Part shown: one piece after another, positions 23,092-35,690 of the stretch | Position numbering within the stretch: position 1 is the stretch's first letter | Layout of the letters: each line of letters begins with the position of its first letter | Assembly (NCBI GenBank): GCA_021521415.1 | Contig: JAIQDT010009233.1 | Coordinates: 22,290 to 86,289 of the forward strand | Direction of reading: 5' to 3' | Source: Bidens hawaiensis | Taxonomy: Eukaryota; Streptophyta; Magnoliopsida; Asterales; Asteraceae | Length of the DNA: 64,000 nt | The notes under the pieces: generated by a model | What the model saw: only the letters and a program-made list of their open reading frames with translations | The model's database searches: none | What the model was told of the DNA's origin: nothing | Position numbers and translations under genes: made by a program

Positions 23092-23545
23092 AACTCCTCT
23101 TAACTCGGTTTAACAATTAATTGGTAAAGAGCTTGTTATGGTAATTAAATGTGAGAATAACACATTATTCATAAGTCATGTTACTCCATGATAATTAAAG
23201 AAAGAAGTATGCATAACTTCATAAACTCCGCTAAAACATCATTTTTGTAAGCAAGTGGTTTATAATAAGTATCTATACGATAACTTACTTTAAAGATGAG
23301 ACAATCCCTTAAACTCCTCTTAACTTGGTTTAACAATTAATCGGTAACTTGTGATATGAGCTTGCTATGGTGATTAAATGTGAGAATAACACATTATTCC
23401 TAAGTCATGTTACACCATGATAATTAAAGAAAGAAGTATGCATAACTTCATGACCTCTACTAAAACATCATCTTATGTAAGCAAATGGTTTATAATAAGT
23501 ATCTGTAAGATAACCTACCTTAAAGATGAGACAATCCCTTAAACT
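23092..23545. repeat. two 220-bp tandem copies
   Basis: Copies start at 23092 and 23312 with AACTCCTCTTAACT, and share AACACATTATTC, GAAAGAAGTATGCATAACTTC and GATGAGACAATCCCTTAAAC. By eye they are roughly 90% identical. Confidence 0.9.
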
Positions 23546-23885
23546 ACTAAGTGAATTATCCTCAATATTTTAGTAAAATTAACATTTGTATTATACTTAA
23601 AATATCAATTAAGATTAGTTAAGTTGTAAATGATTAACCTTGAATTATCAATTATTAACCCACACGACTCTTGAACAATTATAGAACTCATGTAATAACC
23701 ACTTAAGAGTTGCTTAGAATATTACGTTGCACACTCACTTAACGAGTAATTAACCAACTTTAGTGGATGGACATCAACAATATGTTTTTACAACATTGTT
23801 GATAATTCCAATTCTAAAATGGTCAATCACTACTAATACTTCACTTGATCCATGCCAATATTATGATTCATGTGTTTTTTCTCAA

Positions 23886-24115
23886 CCAATCCCTTACAAG
23901 AATGACAGTTCCCCGGCTTATCATCAAGCTCGGTACTTGGTGTTTCTTTTAAAGTTGTTTAATTTATCAACCAAGCCCTTACAATAGTGGCAATTCATCG
24001 GCTTATCGTCAAGCTCGGAACTTGGTGTCTATTTTAAAGTAATCCAAGTCCTCACAAGACTAGTAATTCCTTGGCTTATCGTCAAGTTTGGCATTTGGGG
24101 CATCTTTTAAGAGTA
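23886..24115. repeat. three about 75-bp tandem copies
   Basis: Each copy has GGCTTATC(A/G)TCAAG followed by CTTGGTGT or a close variant and TTTTAAAG. Confidence 0.85.
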
Positions 24116-24320
24116 TTTTAACATTTCTCATCAAGTGATAATTGCAATATAAAATTTACTTATTAAAAGCCAATCACATGTTTAACCAATATTATCAATC
24201 TTCAATTAAGATTCATTATAAACTAAGATGATACTATGAAAGTTTAACCAATTATAAACACGATGTTACCAATCAAACTAATAGATACAAACATGATTAA
24301 ATTAAAACAATCCAACAATT

Positions 24321-25366
24321 TGGATGACTAATGTTGATGTTTATGACTTCTTCCACAAACTTAATCTCCTTAATCTTCAAAGGTTCGATAGATGAGATAA
24401 TTCCCTTATTAATGGTGGTGAAAGAAGATGGGTGAAGTGAAGTTAATGGTGTGTAAGGTGTATTGAATGTGAGAGATGAACACTCAATTTATTGGCTGAT
24501 CAGGGTGTCAAAACACGGCCATGGTGAATTTTTTTGTCATGTTGTATTTAATGCTTGATGTCAGATCGTACAACAAAGGTGAACACAACCGTGTTTTGGT
24601 TGGGCACAATCGTGGTGACTTCTAGAATAGTCCAAATTTGTCTTTTTCTCTTGTACTTCAACATGTGTGTTTTGGTGAAACATGACCATGTTTAGCTTTA
24701 GAATCTTCTTTTGTCTTTTGCTTTTGTACTTCAACACGGAGTGTGTGGTAAAACATGGTCATGTTTAGCTTCAGAATCTTCCATTTTGTCTTGTTCTCTT
24801 GTACTTTCAACATGAGGTGTGTTTTGGTTAACATGGCCATGTTATGACTTCCTAAATTTTTGTTTTTTCTTCGTATGTTTTAGGCATGACCATTCCTTGA
24901 TTCACCATGGGTGTGTGTTGAGTTTGTTTTCACCATTTTTCTTCGTATATCAGCTCGTTTTATTCTTTAAAGCTATATTTACCTATAGATAAAAATTATG
25001 ATCATTAGTGGTTATTTATTCTAATATAATTGACGATATTACGCTTATTTGGAGATATTTTAGTGTCAAAAAGATGTATAAATTATTATACATTAGGATG
25101 TTATACAAAGTGTTTAAGGAACATGTACATGCTTTACGAATCATATGCAATTTTATACGATTTGTATACCTTATTTACCGCTATTAAACTAAATCTTGCC
25201 TTAAAAAAACACATACATCTTCACACATTACTTATCACTTTCATTTCCACTTGTTATCCGAACACATAATTTAAATATATTTTATATTTTTAAATATTTA
25301 TATTATATGTCTTGATAATACATAATAAACTAAATATAATATGTTTCATCCATAATATGTTTCATC
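24321..25366. other. unassigned, with three about 70-bp repeats
   Basis: Three diverged tandem units at 24650-24845 each carry TTGTACTT(T)CAACA, then GTGT and AACATG(G/A)(C/T)CATGTT. The rest is AT-rich without a gene. Confidence 0.6.
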
Positions 25367-25651
25367 TAGGAGGAGCTCGGGACCGTACCGGTACCGACCG
25401 GTCCCGGTCCCGAAAATTGCGAATTTTTGGTACCGGTATAGGTACTGAAATATTCGGTTTTGTACCGGTACTGGTACGGGACGGTACCGAGCTTGAAGGC
25501 AAAAATTCGGGAAATAATGGTCCCGTCTCGTACCGTACCGGCCCCGGTCCCGTACCGGTACTGAAACTCAAAAATTTGGTACCGATTCGGTACCGACGGT
25601 ACCAAATCGGTACCGGTACCAACCGGCCATTACCGATTTTGCTCATCCCTA
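25367..25651. mobile_element. hAT-type MITE, 285 bp, GGTACCG-rich
   Basis: It is flanked by a perfect 8-bp duplication GTTTCATC (25359-25366 and 25652-25659). Ends read inward TAGGAGGAGCTC and TAGGGATGAGC. The interior is a dense set of GGTACC, CCGGTACC and CCCGG words. The 79-160-codon frames across it encode periodic Gly/Thr/Pro/Val peptides on both strands and are artefacts of the repeat. Confidence 0.85.
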
Positions 25652-27199
25652 GTTTCATCCACTCACCATGTTGGCTTCTGCTCCGTTTCACATATGTGAT
25701 ATCCTATTTAAATAAATGTATTCGCTTTATTTTCACTGTGTTTTCTGTTACTTCGGTTCGGTTTCGGCAACAAAAACCGTTACCAACGGTTTAACTCACA
25801 GTTTGACCTAACAAAGTTTGGAACCGGATTGTGAACACCCCTTAGAGAGGACGGGGCGCAGATATTGGCAGGGTGCCTGGCTTCCAAACCACATGGCAAC
25901 ACTGCCATCACCCCATGAGGGTATGGTGCATGGCTTCATTCCATAACAAAGGTTTGCCACATAAAATTGATTCATCTAGGACATTTATTGTAATTGGAGA
26001 ACTAAAAAACAAACAAAAAGTTCCATGGTACATGTGGATAGACGTTGCTAGTGATTTTATGATTTTTGGGTACTTGAGGGTAGAAATGAGGTGGCACCAC
26101 AGGATTGGGCGGTGCATGGGTACCCATTTCCCCATAAGTACTAGTCCCTCATAGTTCTATAATAATAAGCAGATAAAAAGGTAAGTATTAGCATACATCA
26201 AGTCCAAGCTTATTTGAGATATGGCTGTTCATAGTCGGATATCCGGAGTTTTGAATATCTGAACTTCAGATATCCAAATCCGTATCCGAAATTTTGGATA
26301 TCCGTTAGGGTAGTGAAACGGATATCCGAATTTTAATTTAAAAAAAAAATACCAATCTCCTCTCCACTTTCTTTAAACCATATTGACTAGATTGTGTTTG
26401 CAGTGCTTCGTTATGCAATTTACACAGACTTAGATTAATTGCTCAACCCATTTTTCTTTCTTGTTCTTTTTCAGTAGAACTAGAATTTAACGAAAAAATA
26501 AACAAGCATAATACAAGAAATGTTCAAAAGAATGAAGGGCTGACGAGACTGAATACAAGCAGGCCGGATAATTCGGATACGGATTATTTTGAATACCTTT
26601 ATTTGAGATACGTTTTTGAGGATTAAGAGGATAGATAACGTTTTTGGGAATTGTGAACTTAACCGGCTATAACCGTTTTGAAATCGGTTTCTATAATTGG
26701 TTTTGAAAATACCCGGCTTCAATTCAGTTTCCAGACACAACCAGTGTCAACCCATCAAGAAAGTTCTGAATTCAATTCTCTGTTTGGTTTTCAAAATTTG
26801 AATATATATTTTTTTTTAAAAATATTTTATTATATAAAATAATAATAATAATAATATTTTCCATTCATTTGTGATGACAAGAATTCAATTAGAAGATCGT
26901 AAAAATTTGAACTAAAATGTCAAAACTGTAACTATTCAAGTCTAGACTGACCCCACTTGGGTGAGTGAGTAGTTGTCATTTTGACATATCCAACTTCCCT
27001 GCAAAAAGACCAGAAACACAAAAAGTATTTTGTGTTCTTGAGTTGAGGGTGTAATGGTGGTTATAATATGAAACTCACCTCACCACTCTTTTAACATATA
27101 ACAAAACCTATCTCTACAAAAAGTAAAAAAAGCTAAGTAACCCTTCAGTATAGTATACTGAAAATATCAATCAAAATTATATAAACCTTATCGCTTGCT
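25652..27199. other. unassigned, MITE-like fragments, then SEC16 3' flank
   Basis: 25740-25835 is a CGGTT-rich stretch ending GTGAACACCCCTTA, resembling a hAT end. 26225-26345 has repeated GGATATCCG palindromes. 26550-26730 has CCGG and CGGTT words of similar type. From about 26940 the sequence is SEC16 3' flank, probably including its 3' UTR; no poly(A) signal was assigned. Confidence 0.45.
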
Positions 27200-30100
27200 T
27201 TAAAGTTCGACTTCTTGAAGAACCTCATTCGACGAGTGAGTAAAACCCGTCTTGTTTGGCATAAACGCGCCTCCACTCCATGACGATGTTCTTCGCGATA
27301 TGGGATGATTGGTGATTGATGATGTGGAAGTTGACAGTGACGACGAAGATCCCCCTTTTGACATATCATTCATTGATGCAAACTTTTGTATGCTCATTGC
27401 TGACTGGCCGGTTGTAGAAGAAACCAAGGGGGGAGTTTGGGTATCAGCTGGCTGTTCGGGTGCTGCAGGGGCGGCGGTTGGAACAAAGAAGTTAGGGTTC
27501 GGGTTGGGCCGGTTGATGGTAGGAACAGAAGGTGATTGAAATAAGTTGGTCTGGTTTCCACCACCTTTGTTGAAAGTATCTACATACCTGTCGAAACGTG
27601 GTGTTATAACTTTAAACAAAACAAGTTGAGTAAACCAAAAGCATAAAAAGTTTGTGAACTTGGATATGAATTCTGGTATGAAAATCTCACAATATAAGAT
27701 AATCAGATTTTATACCATAAAATGTCATTTTTTCTATTTATTTATTGGATAATAACAATTTACCTTGCTCGAGGCGCGGTTCTTGCACGTGCAGAAAATT
27801 GGTTTGTGGCAGGTGGAATCAATGGGATTCCTGAAGTATGACTAGTGGGAGCTGGGCTTGTAGATTCAGTTGTTAAAGCGGTCTTTAGACTATAATCGGG
27901 TGATCCATTTTGGAAAGCTGCCATTGTAGGCGGTGGAGCAATGGTGGCTTCCTCTGCTGGCGGGTCAACACCTTCTTCCACCCATCTTTTAAGTTTTTCA
28001 TCATAATAAAACTTATTAGCCTCCCCCAACTTCGCCTGCAAACATAAATAGGTCCATTTTGGTTGTGCTTTATTAAGAAAAAAAAAAAAAAGTTGTACCT
28101 GTTTGTCCTGGCGAGACGGTAGAATCTTACCCACCGTTTTTTCAAAAAGCATTGCTAAACCGAACCCACGACGCGTTGAAATCTTCTCAGATGCTTTACT
28201 TTGTGATTCTGTAGGCTTTTCCTTCAACGTGTCATCCTGGTCCAACGTCAAAATTTAAAAACTTAATCCTGTATAACAGTGATTTTGGATAATCAGATAT
28301 AATAGAAATATGAATATTATCACAACCTGTGTGGGAGATCGAACAAAAGCAGGTTCTGAAGCACTGCGGTTATGCATCATATTTTTGTTGTTTCCATCTG
28401 CCTGATTGATTGGCTCCATGGACGCAGATGGCACTAAAGATGACATTGCCATTGTTGATTGACTGGTTAACACCCTAGAACCTTTTTGTGGTTGTTGATA
28501 GTGGTCGTGTTGGGCACTGCCGCCAGATGTTGATGGAACCGGCGGCGGAAGCCCGCCAACAACACGCTGTGCGGTGGTATCAAAAAGGTTGAGCAGTTTA
28601 CCAACTATTTTACCAGTAGAAAACCCACCCTGCAATACCAGAAAATACAAATATGAACAATAATTTTTATCTTTTTAATTTATTTAATTTTAGAGAAAGA
28701 TAGTACCTGTTGGTGAATTTTTATCCTATCCTCTAAGGATATAACCAACTGTCTCCAGATATCTACCTCAGGGATTCGTCCGGTTTTTAATGATTTTGTA
28801 ACAGCTTGACAGTACCTGAGTAAAGATGTGATATAAAAGCAATATTATAGTTTTTTTGTTCACTATTAAGGATGTTTTAAACATGTGTGCATAAGGTATA
28901 TATACTTACTTTAAAGAGTCTGACAGTCTTCCTACTTCAGCCAACATGTGTGCATAATAAAGTTTATAAGGTTGAAATGGAAGCAAGGTGAACTGAGAGT
29001 TTCCAAGCATCTTTGAATATTCATATACCTCTGTTCTCTGTTTGCATACAAAATCACAAGGTTTTGTATTTTACCAAATTAGTAATAATTCTAACAATGT
29101 ATAACAGTTTTCTATCTCTTTGCTGAAATATTAAGATAAAATCAACAGAAGCCTTTGGTAGAAAGAAATATAACAAAATATAGGTAAAAACACGGTACAT
29201 ATTCTATTATTCTTCAAGCAATTGTAGTTTTTCAATTTCATTTCCTTGAGAATAAATTCAACGAGAAAAAGAGGTACATAAAAATTCATGCATTAGAAGA
29301 AATGTGACCCGTTCCTTTTTCTAAGACTTCGGTTGGATTACTCATGTCTGTTCACATGTGAAAAGTGAAACAGCTGGGTGAAATCAAGAAGCTTGGCGTG
29401 CAAGGAATAAAGACCGAATGGGTTATGTGTCTTTAGGGTCAGTTTAGTCTTTTAAATAAGTTTACTTTGGTCATGGTTTAGAAGAATCATATTCGGAGTC
29501 AAATTTGTTTTTGATTTAGCTTGTAGTTTAAGTTAGATTTGGGTGGTCATGTGGGTCTATGATAGAGTCTAGAATCTGGACTCAAACAAACGATTCAATT
29601 ACTGGAACATAATAACCTGATTCGAGATGGGAGGTCTCCGATACAAGGCTAAAGAAAACCTAATACTTAGATAATAATAAACATTCACCTCCTCCTCACT
29701 ATAACAAAAGATATAAATAACCACTAGTAGAATAATAACTTGCCCTAAACTTAAGCTACCCTTTATTAATAAAATAATAACCGATCCTAAATTTCAGCCA
29801 CTCATTAGCCCCATATCCCCTCGTTTAATAACTGATTTGACCAAGATATGGGACCATATCAGTCTACTTAGGTCAATGTCTTGTTATGTTTACAAGTTAA
29901 TTTCGAGTTTGCATACTACAGAAGAGTAATCATTGTCGATCAAATCAAACCCCAATTGATTGCTTCGCCTCCACCAATAATGCCGACTCCTTCAACTTGT
30001 TCTAAAAAATGGATTTCGTGTACTGTTCTTAAAGAACAGAACACAAATTGTGATCAACAATGATTAACTATTTTGTATCTATAAACCAGAAATAAAAATT

Positions 30101-33100
30101 ACATCAACATAGATAACTTGACCCACTATTTATAATAGACCCAAACTTAAAAAAACAAGAAACCTAAACCAGCTCACATAGGACACAAAACAAAGACTCA
30201 ATATATTAATCCTAAAATAAACATTAACCTACTGTTGTCACTGATTCTGGTATAACAACTTCAATCCAAATTTACTTTTTGGTCATTAAACACCAGTAAC
30301 CGGTTGTTGTGTCATTGATTCTAGTAAAAAAACAAAATGAGGTGAGACCTGAATGGCCTCAGGGGAGGCATATGTACGGGGATGTGTCCAATGATCTGCA
30401 CCAAGGAGACACAATCTAGCAGTGTCTGAATACGGTTCAAAATTTGCTTCTGCAACTAAGTAGCAGATGTGGGCTGCAATAATCTGAATCATATTTTTAA
30501 ATAGTTACAAACCAGATCCCAAAATTAATATCATGTAAGGTGATGCATTCATGTATACTTACATTACTTCTTTCCTTCCACAAACAATCACCGAGATGAA
30601 TAAGCACCAGTTCGTCATCTTTCGTTCTGTTGGCAGCTATCACTGCCAAATTATCCTCCCAATCATCAAGCATACCGTTAACACTATGTTGACCCTGTTG
30701 CAAATATATAAGCAAGATTATGTCAAGAGAAACAAACTTAAGTAACTAAAACTAACTACGAGCCACAATACCTGTGTAGGTTGTTGTTGGGACACATTTA
30801 CAGCACCAAGGACGCCACCGTCTATTCTAGCATCCGCTGCAAATACATCAGCGGGTTGACCAGCAATAAGCAGACATAATGTCCGCAACGGTGATCCTGG
30901 TACCAACTGACCAAGAGCCATTTTCTTAACCGTATCCACATAAAACTGCAAAAAAATAAATAAATAAAAAATATCAAAGATAAATTATTAGAATTGATGA
31001 CATAAAAATATTAGACAATATAGTTTCTCTCAAGAACATGAAAAACGGTCCGTGAAAAATTCAGGGGGGAGAGAGTCAAAACGGGTCGGATCGGTTTGGA
31101 TTAACAAGAAAACGCTTTGTCTTTGTGTAACAAAAAACCTATATTGTTTATATGATAATAAAATATCTGATTCAAAACAACATTTGGCTGTTTTACACAA
31201 AATGAATACATTTTGGGTGATGCTCAACCCATTTCAAACATGAGTATTTTTTTAATTTTTTTTCAAATTCTACCCAATGGATCCATTAGTAGTAACCCGA
31301 ATTGACCTGTTTAACAGGTCAAAAACGCCAGTCCGAAGACAGAGGGTGGTGGGACCTGATCACCAAGTTGTGCTGCAAGAACAAGTGCAGGCCCCCACAA
31401 GTGGCCCTCTTGTGCACGAAGAAGAGCTTCTTGCTTTCTACCAGAAACAAGCAGAGTTTGGACTTCAGCAGCAGCTTCCTAAATCATAACACATACATTA
31501 TACATGCAACATAGGCATTGTAACAATAAATAATTTCAGTATGAGTAAAACTATTAGGATGCGTAAGGATGATAAATACCCGAATTTGTACTTCAGAAGG
31601 TATGTGCTGCAAGCAATGGGCAAAAGCACCATAATTGTATTCTGCACTGCGCTTCACAGATGCAAACAGTCTGGCAACAGCTACTTCTGGCGCATCATTT
31701 TCCTAAACAAAGAATCAAAAATCTATATATAAATTTACACTTTGTTGACTCATTAATGTAGAATGTGGCAAAGCAATGTCATCATCTGATAATTATGTAA
31801 TCTAACTTAATGTTTGACAAGTCAAACGAATAAAAACTTGTTAAAAGGAAAACAGGTTAGACGAATCGAAACTTCAAAAAGGAAGAAAAGAAAACAGCTT
31901 TTATCTTTTACCTTTAAGCTAGTGTCTGAGCCCAAAGGAGATCTTAATTTGCCATAATGTTGTGAGGCTATTTTCAGCAAGCAAAGGAGCAATCTTAGAA
32001 CTACACTTTTGTTATAATCTACGTCAGAAGTTTGCGAGTGTGTAATTCTATCATCAAGCCATTTGTTCAACTCTTTACTCCCAGCATTTCCAGCAGAAAG
32101 TGGACCGGGAAACGACTGCTGACAGAGATTGTGAAAATAGTCATGTACATCTGCTCTTCCAGTAACAACTTCTGCTAAGTTAAGAACAGAAATCGACCCG
32201 GAATTTGAATCCTACAATGAGAAACACACAGCAAACACGTATTTAAAAAAAAAAATTAAAAATAGGCGGATCCAAACAAAAATAAAAATACAAGAGGTGC
32301 CTAATGGCCAGGTTGATGAGTTAACCGGTCAAAGGAATAAACTTTACACGAGTCGGATTCGTTTACCAAAACCTTTGCGTCCATTATTTATACTCTTTTT
32401 TAATTAATGAGTGTGTCAAATAAGAATACAAGAAGTAAGTGCTCTAAATAAAGTAAATATATGCCGTGGAAATAGAGGCTACTTTAGAAAGCTATCTTTT
32501 ATATCTCACCCTTTTGACCTGTTAGTGGTAAAATGTAGCCCGAATCGACCCATCCATAGGTAAATGGACAAGAATGAATTAAGGGCTAACCTGGCCTCCA
32601 TACGATGCATTTATGGAAGAGGTAGCATCTTTCATCACAATCAGTTTCCCACCAAAACCAAAAGTAGCCAATGCATGCAGAGGGCGGTCAGCGGACGACC
32701 TTCCTTTAGTAGAACCATAAGACCCTTGATGACCGCTGTGAACCGGTTGCTGCAAATAGCTTAACTGGTTTTGGCTTCCATATGCCTTTTGGACATTCAT
32801 TTTCTCGCTTTGCTCCAAAGACTGATTGAAAGACTGACTATAAGGAATAGTCGATTGAGACCCAGGGAACCCATTATTAACCTGGGCTGTGGCCGTTCCC
32901 ACGTGGTCATAAAAGTTCTGTTGATTAACATGATTATCTACTTGGAAATTACTGTCATAGTGATTACCAAATTGTTGGTTGTTTCTAAAGTTTTCCATTG
33001 GGGCATTATTGGAAACAGTATTAGGTTGCCACATAGTTGAACCCTGTTGTCCGGTATTGCTAAACGAACCATTCCAGTTATAATCTTGTTCCTGCCCACT

Positions 33101-33973
33101 ATAAATTTTCTGATCATTTTCATAATACGTATTACTTGAACCGAACCCATTTTGGTTGACACGGTCCTGACCTACAGCGGCTGCTTGTGAATTATAATCA
33201 TCCAAAGATCGCCACTCTTGGACATTCATATCATAATACCAACCAGGATATTGAGGATCAAAGACCATATGAGGAGGATACACTTTATTATTATTATTAT
33301 TATTATCTTCGGTTCCAAAATTCCAGTTTGATTGCGAAACCGAATCCCAACTTGTAACACTTTCCGTTGTGCCTGCTACAACAGATTGGTGCATGTAAGA
33401 AAACTCCGATTTCTGATATAACGTTGCATTATAACTTTCATCCACTTGATACCATTGTCCAGTATTGGCATCATACCTCCATCCAGGATAAAGATTCTCC
33501 CAGTATTGACTAGCATTAGGATCTTGACCGTCCACTGCTTGCTCCCCTGTGGTGGCATAAGCCTGATCCGACTGAAACTGATGCAAGGTATTATTCACTA
33601 CACCGTTCGATTGACTACTAACGAAACCATCATCCCCCTTCCCTGTGTCGTCAAGTAAAGCATTTCCAAAATCTTCATCAAAGAAAGCAGCATCGGCTCC
33701 AAAGGAAGTCCATTGGACCTCTTTAACAGCAGCAGTAGGCGGTTTATCCAAGTGGAGTGTAGCATTACTATTAAGGGAATTCGAAGAGACTGAAAGTATA
33801 GGATTAGGAAAATCTTTTACTAGGGGATGGGTGAAATGAGAGTCCTCTTCTTCTTTTGATGCCGGGGGGTTAGAATCATCAACAAGAAGATGATCATCAT
33901 TGACTAATTTATCAAAGAAATCTTCATCGGTATCCTCCACTACCATAAACGGAGGAGGATTTGAAGAAGCCAT
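27200..33973 (-). CDS. SEC16A: SEC16-type COPII scaffold (MAIGO5/SEC16A homologue), 13 coding exons
   Basis: It organises ER exit sites, binding COPII coat components and limiting Sar1 GTP hydrolysis (family knowledge). Exons, 5' to 3': 33973-32591, 32211-31912, 31702-31580, 31478-31356, 30945-30772, 30694-30563, 30483-30349, 29037-28910, 28815-28707, 28629-28327, 28236-28099, 28035-27764, 27587-27200. All introns are GT/AG and the frame closes exactly at 3708 nt: 1235 residues, slightly shorter than the roughly 1350 I recall for Arabidopsis. The acidic N-terminus has the plant SEC16 motif DEDFFDKLV. Two aromatic repeats follow (YWENLYPGWRYDANTGQWY, about 157-175; YPGWYYDMNVQEW, about 242-254) with poly-Asn between. 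The central domain starts HALATFGFGGKLIVMKD near 430. The helical ACE1/Sec16_C region spans exons 3-9 (HLWGPALVLAAQLGD, MLDDWEDNLAVI, LLPFQPYKLYYAHMLAE). The low-complexity C-terminus begins RYVDTFNKGGG. No disabling change was seen. Confidence 0.95.
29038..30348 (-). other. large SEC16 intron 7 (1311 bp)
   Basis: The longest intron; the others are 63 to 410 bp. Donor GTCTCACC; acceptor CAAACAG. It contains only short chance frames and no recognisable transposon ends. Confidence 0.85.
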
Positions 33974-34345
33974 CTATAATAATATTATAAACCCACCTCA
34001 GCTATTTACGTTACCGATCCGCCACCCAAAAATCATATCAAAATTCAATATTAACACCTCCATGATCATCGATTGGAGGACCCAAATGACCAATTTCAAA
34101 TCACGATATCATATCATATATATATATACATGTATGTATAGAGAGAGAAACAAAGACGAGAGAGAGAGAAAGGGGAAAAATGATAGTATGTTTTAGTATA
34201 GGCACAGAAACCCCTTGATCTCGCAACAACCCACCTCACCATGGATTCATTATTTGTCTTTGTGTTGCCACTTGCCACATTGAAATAATATACGTATATG
34301 TTTTTTTTTCTTTTTCACCTTTTTCGAGTCGGTTTTCGGTTCGGT
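33974..34345 (-). promoter_or_regulatory. SEC16 5' UTR and proximal promoter region
   Basis: Immediately upstream of the ATG on the minus strand. A TATA-like TATATATATA lies at about 34117-34128. A CT-rich tract (34139-34172) is of the kind common in plant 5' UTRs and core promoters. The space available before the RT pseudogene is only about 370 bp. Start site and any 5' UTR intron are unknown. Confidence 0.4.
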
Positions 34346-35480
34346 TGCTTTGTTGTGTGATGCGGAGGCCATGTTACATGGCGCCAGTGGGATGTCGAGG
34401 CACCTTTGTGGTGGGTTTCTTGCAATGTTTAAAGTGGATTTTTATTATGTGTTTACCTTCATAGATAGATCGGTCTTACTTCATGAGATTATGTTGAGGT
34501 GTTATTCTATTTTTTTGTGGGTTGAATTCTTATATGGGCAGGTGGCAAGATTGTATATTGGAGATAAACATATATGGTCAACAATTGGGATTCAACAAGG
34601 AGGCCTATTGGGGCAATTTCTTTTCGCTATTGTTTTGCCCCATCTTTGCAACATATTAGAGACAACTGTAAGTTTCTCCTTCAAGCTTTGTATTTTAATG
34701 TTGGTGCTCGACATCATTAAGGTGGCAGGTCTAGCCTTGGGTCTTGAACTGAATATTAAAAAAATTATGCTATTTTGATCTTCCTGTGATGACAGGAAAT
34801 TTCGTGAGGTTTATTGTTTTGACATCGGGAGACCGTTATTAGGGGTGAAGTTTCTTGGTTCTGGGGGTAGCAAAGACGAAAGGTTTATTAGTGGGTTGAA
34901 AAATAATAGAGATGTTAACGTTGCTGATATGATGAGTCGTCTTCCAAAACTAGGCGACCCGCAAAGTGAGCTACTATTGCTTCAATCTTGTATATGTATT
35001 GGAAAATTTTTCTTTGGCTTGAGGACGTGTCAACTCGTACACATGATGGAGGCTGAATTGTTCTTTGTCAAAGGATTTCTTTAAGCATTTAAGGACATGG
35101 TGGTTTGTGGAGGTCCTTTCTTTGGATACTTCCAATGCGACTTGCTTCCTTATCTATTAAGTTGTGGGGTTGGGATTTTATTTGGAAGTAGAGGCTTCAT
35201 CCTATACTTTTGTAGCCTCGAAAGCCAAATCTTGGGTGTTTTAGAACTACATCTTACAAGATAGTTGCATATGTGGTATGGATTCTAATTATAGGTGTGC
35301 TTTGGCCTGTTTTCGTGATACAATTTCAAGCTTTGACTTCAACGGTTTCACTAACAAGGACATCCCCAAGCCCAACATTCATTGGCGAGTGCACTTTTTA
35401 GTAAAATTGACCACGACACGGAAGTACACTTTGAGATAACAGTTAGACCAAAGGTCGCTTTTGAGTGACTATGAGCACTT
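34346..35480 (+). pseudogene. decayed non-LTR-like reverse transcriptase fragment
   Basis: Translated pieces match a plant RT-like protein family: LYIGDKHIWSTIGIQQGGLLG corresponds to the RT block normally reading VQQGDPLG. Next come VAGLALGLELNIKK, then PLLGVKFLGSGGSKDERF and DPQSELLLLQSCICIGK. After a stop, EVEASSYTFVASKAKSW and CALACFRDTISSFDF appear in other frames. The YxDD catalytic box is not visible; the interval where it should lie (about 34690-34710) seems deleted. Multiple stops and frameshifts are present. No poly(A) tail or target duplication was found. Confidence 0.7.
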
Positions 35481-35690
35481 ATATGCAATCATTAATACAT
35501 ATTTTAAATGCATATATATCATCATTTATGTACACTTTTTGATCATTATTGTGGTTAAATGCTACATAAATCCTTCCTATTTGATAAATACAAGTTTTTG
35601 ACTCTCAAGAATGAAAATAAGTGAAAAACAAGGATAAATGATAAAGAATTGGAGATTTTAAAGAACAACAGATGTCCAGCACGGGCTTGT
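35481..35690. other. unassigned spacer
   Basis: AT-rich, no gene. Confidence 0.4.

Larger units (their letters stand above)
22830..24320. repeat. dispersed repeat with internal tandem duplications
   Basis: It begins with a GGCAAGTGTACCTATCG block and AAGTATCGATCCACA, words I recall from dispersed plant repeats of unclear class. It holds two 220-bp direct repeats (23092-23545) and three about 75-bp repeats (23886-24115). No coding potential is recognisable. Confidence 0.55.

Noticed and set aside
25312..25794. A 160-codon plus-strand frame and two 79-109-codon minus-strand frames
   Set aside because: Periodic peptides produced by the GGTACC-rich MITE; both strands are open, and the frame crosses the MITE borders.
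27309..27539. Plus-strand 76-codon frame
   Set aside because: Antisense of the last SEC16 exon.
31277..31514. Plus-strand 70-codon frames
   Set aside because: They overlap SEC16 exon 4, whose minus-strand sense is clearly coding.
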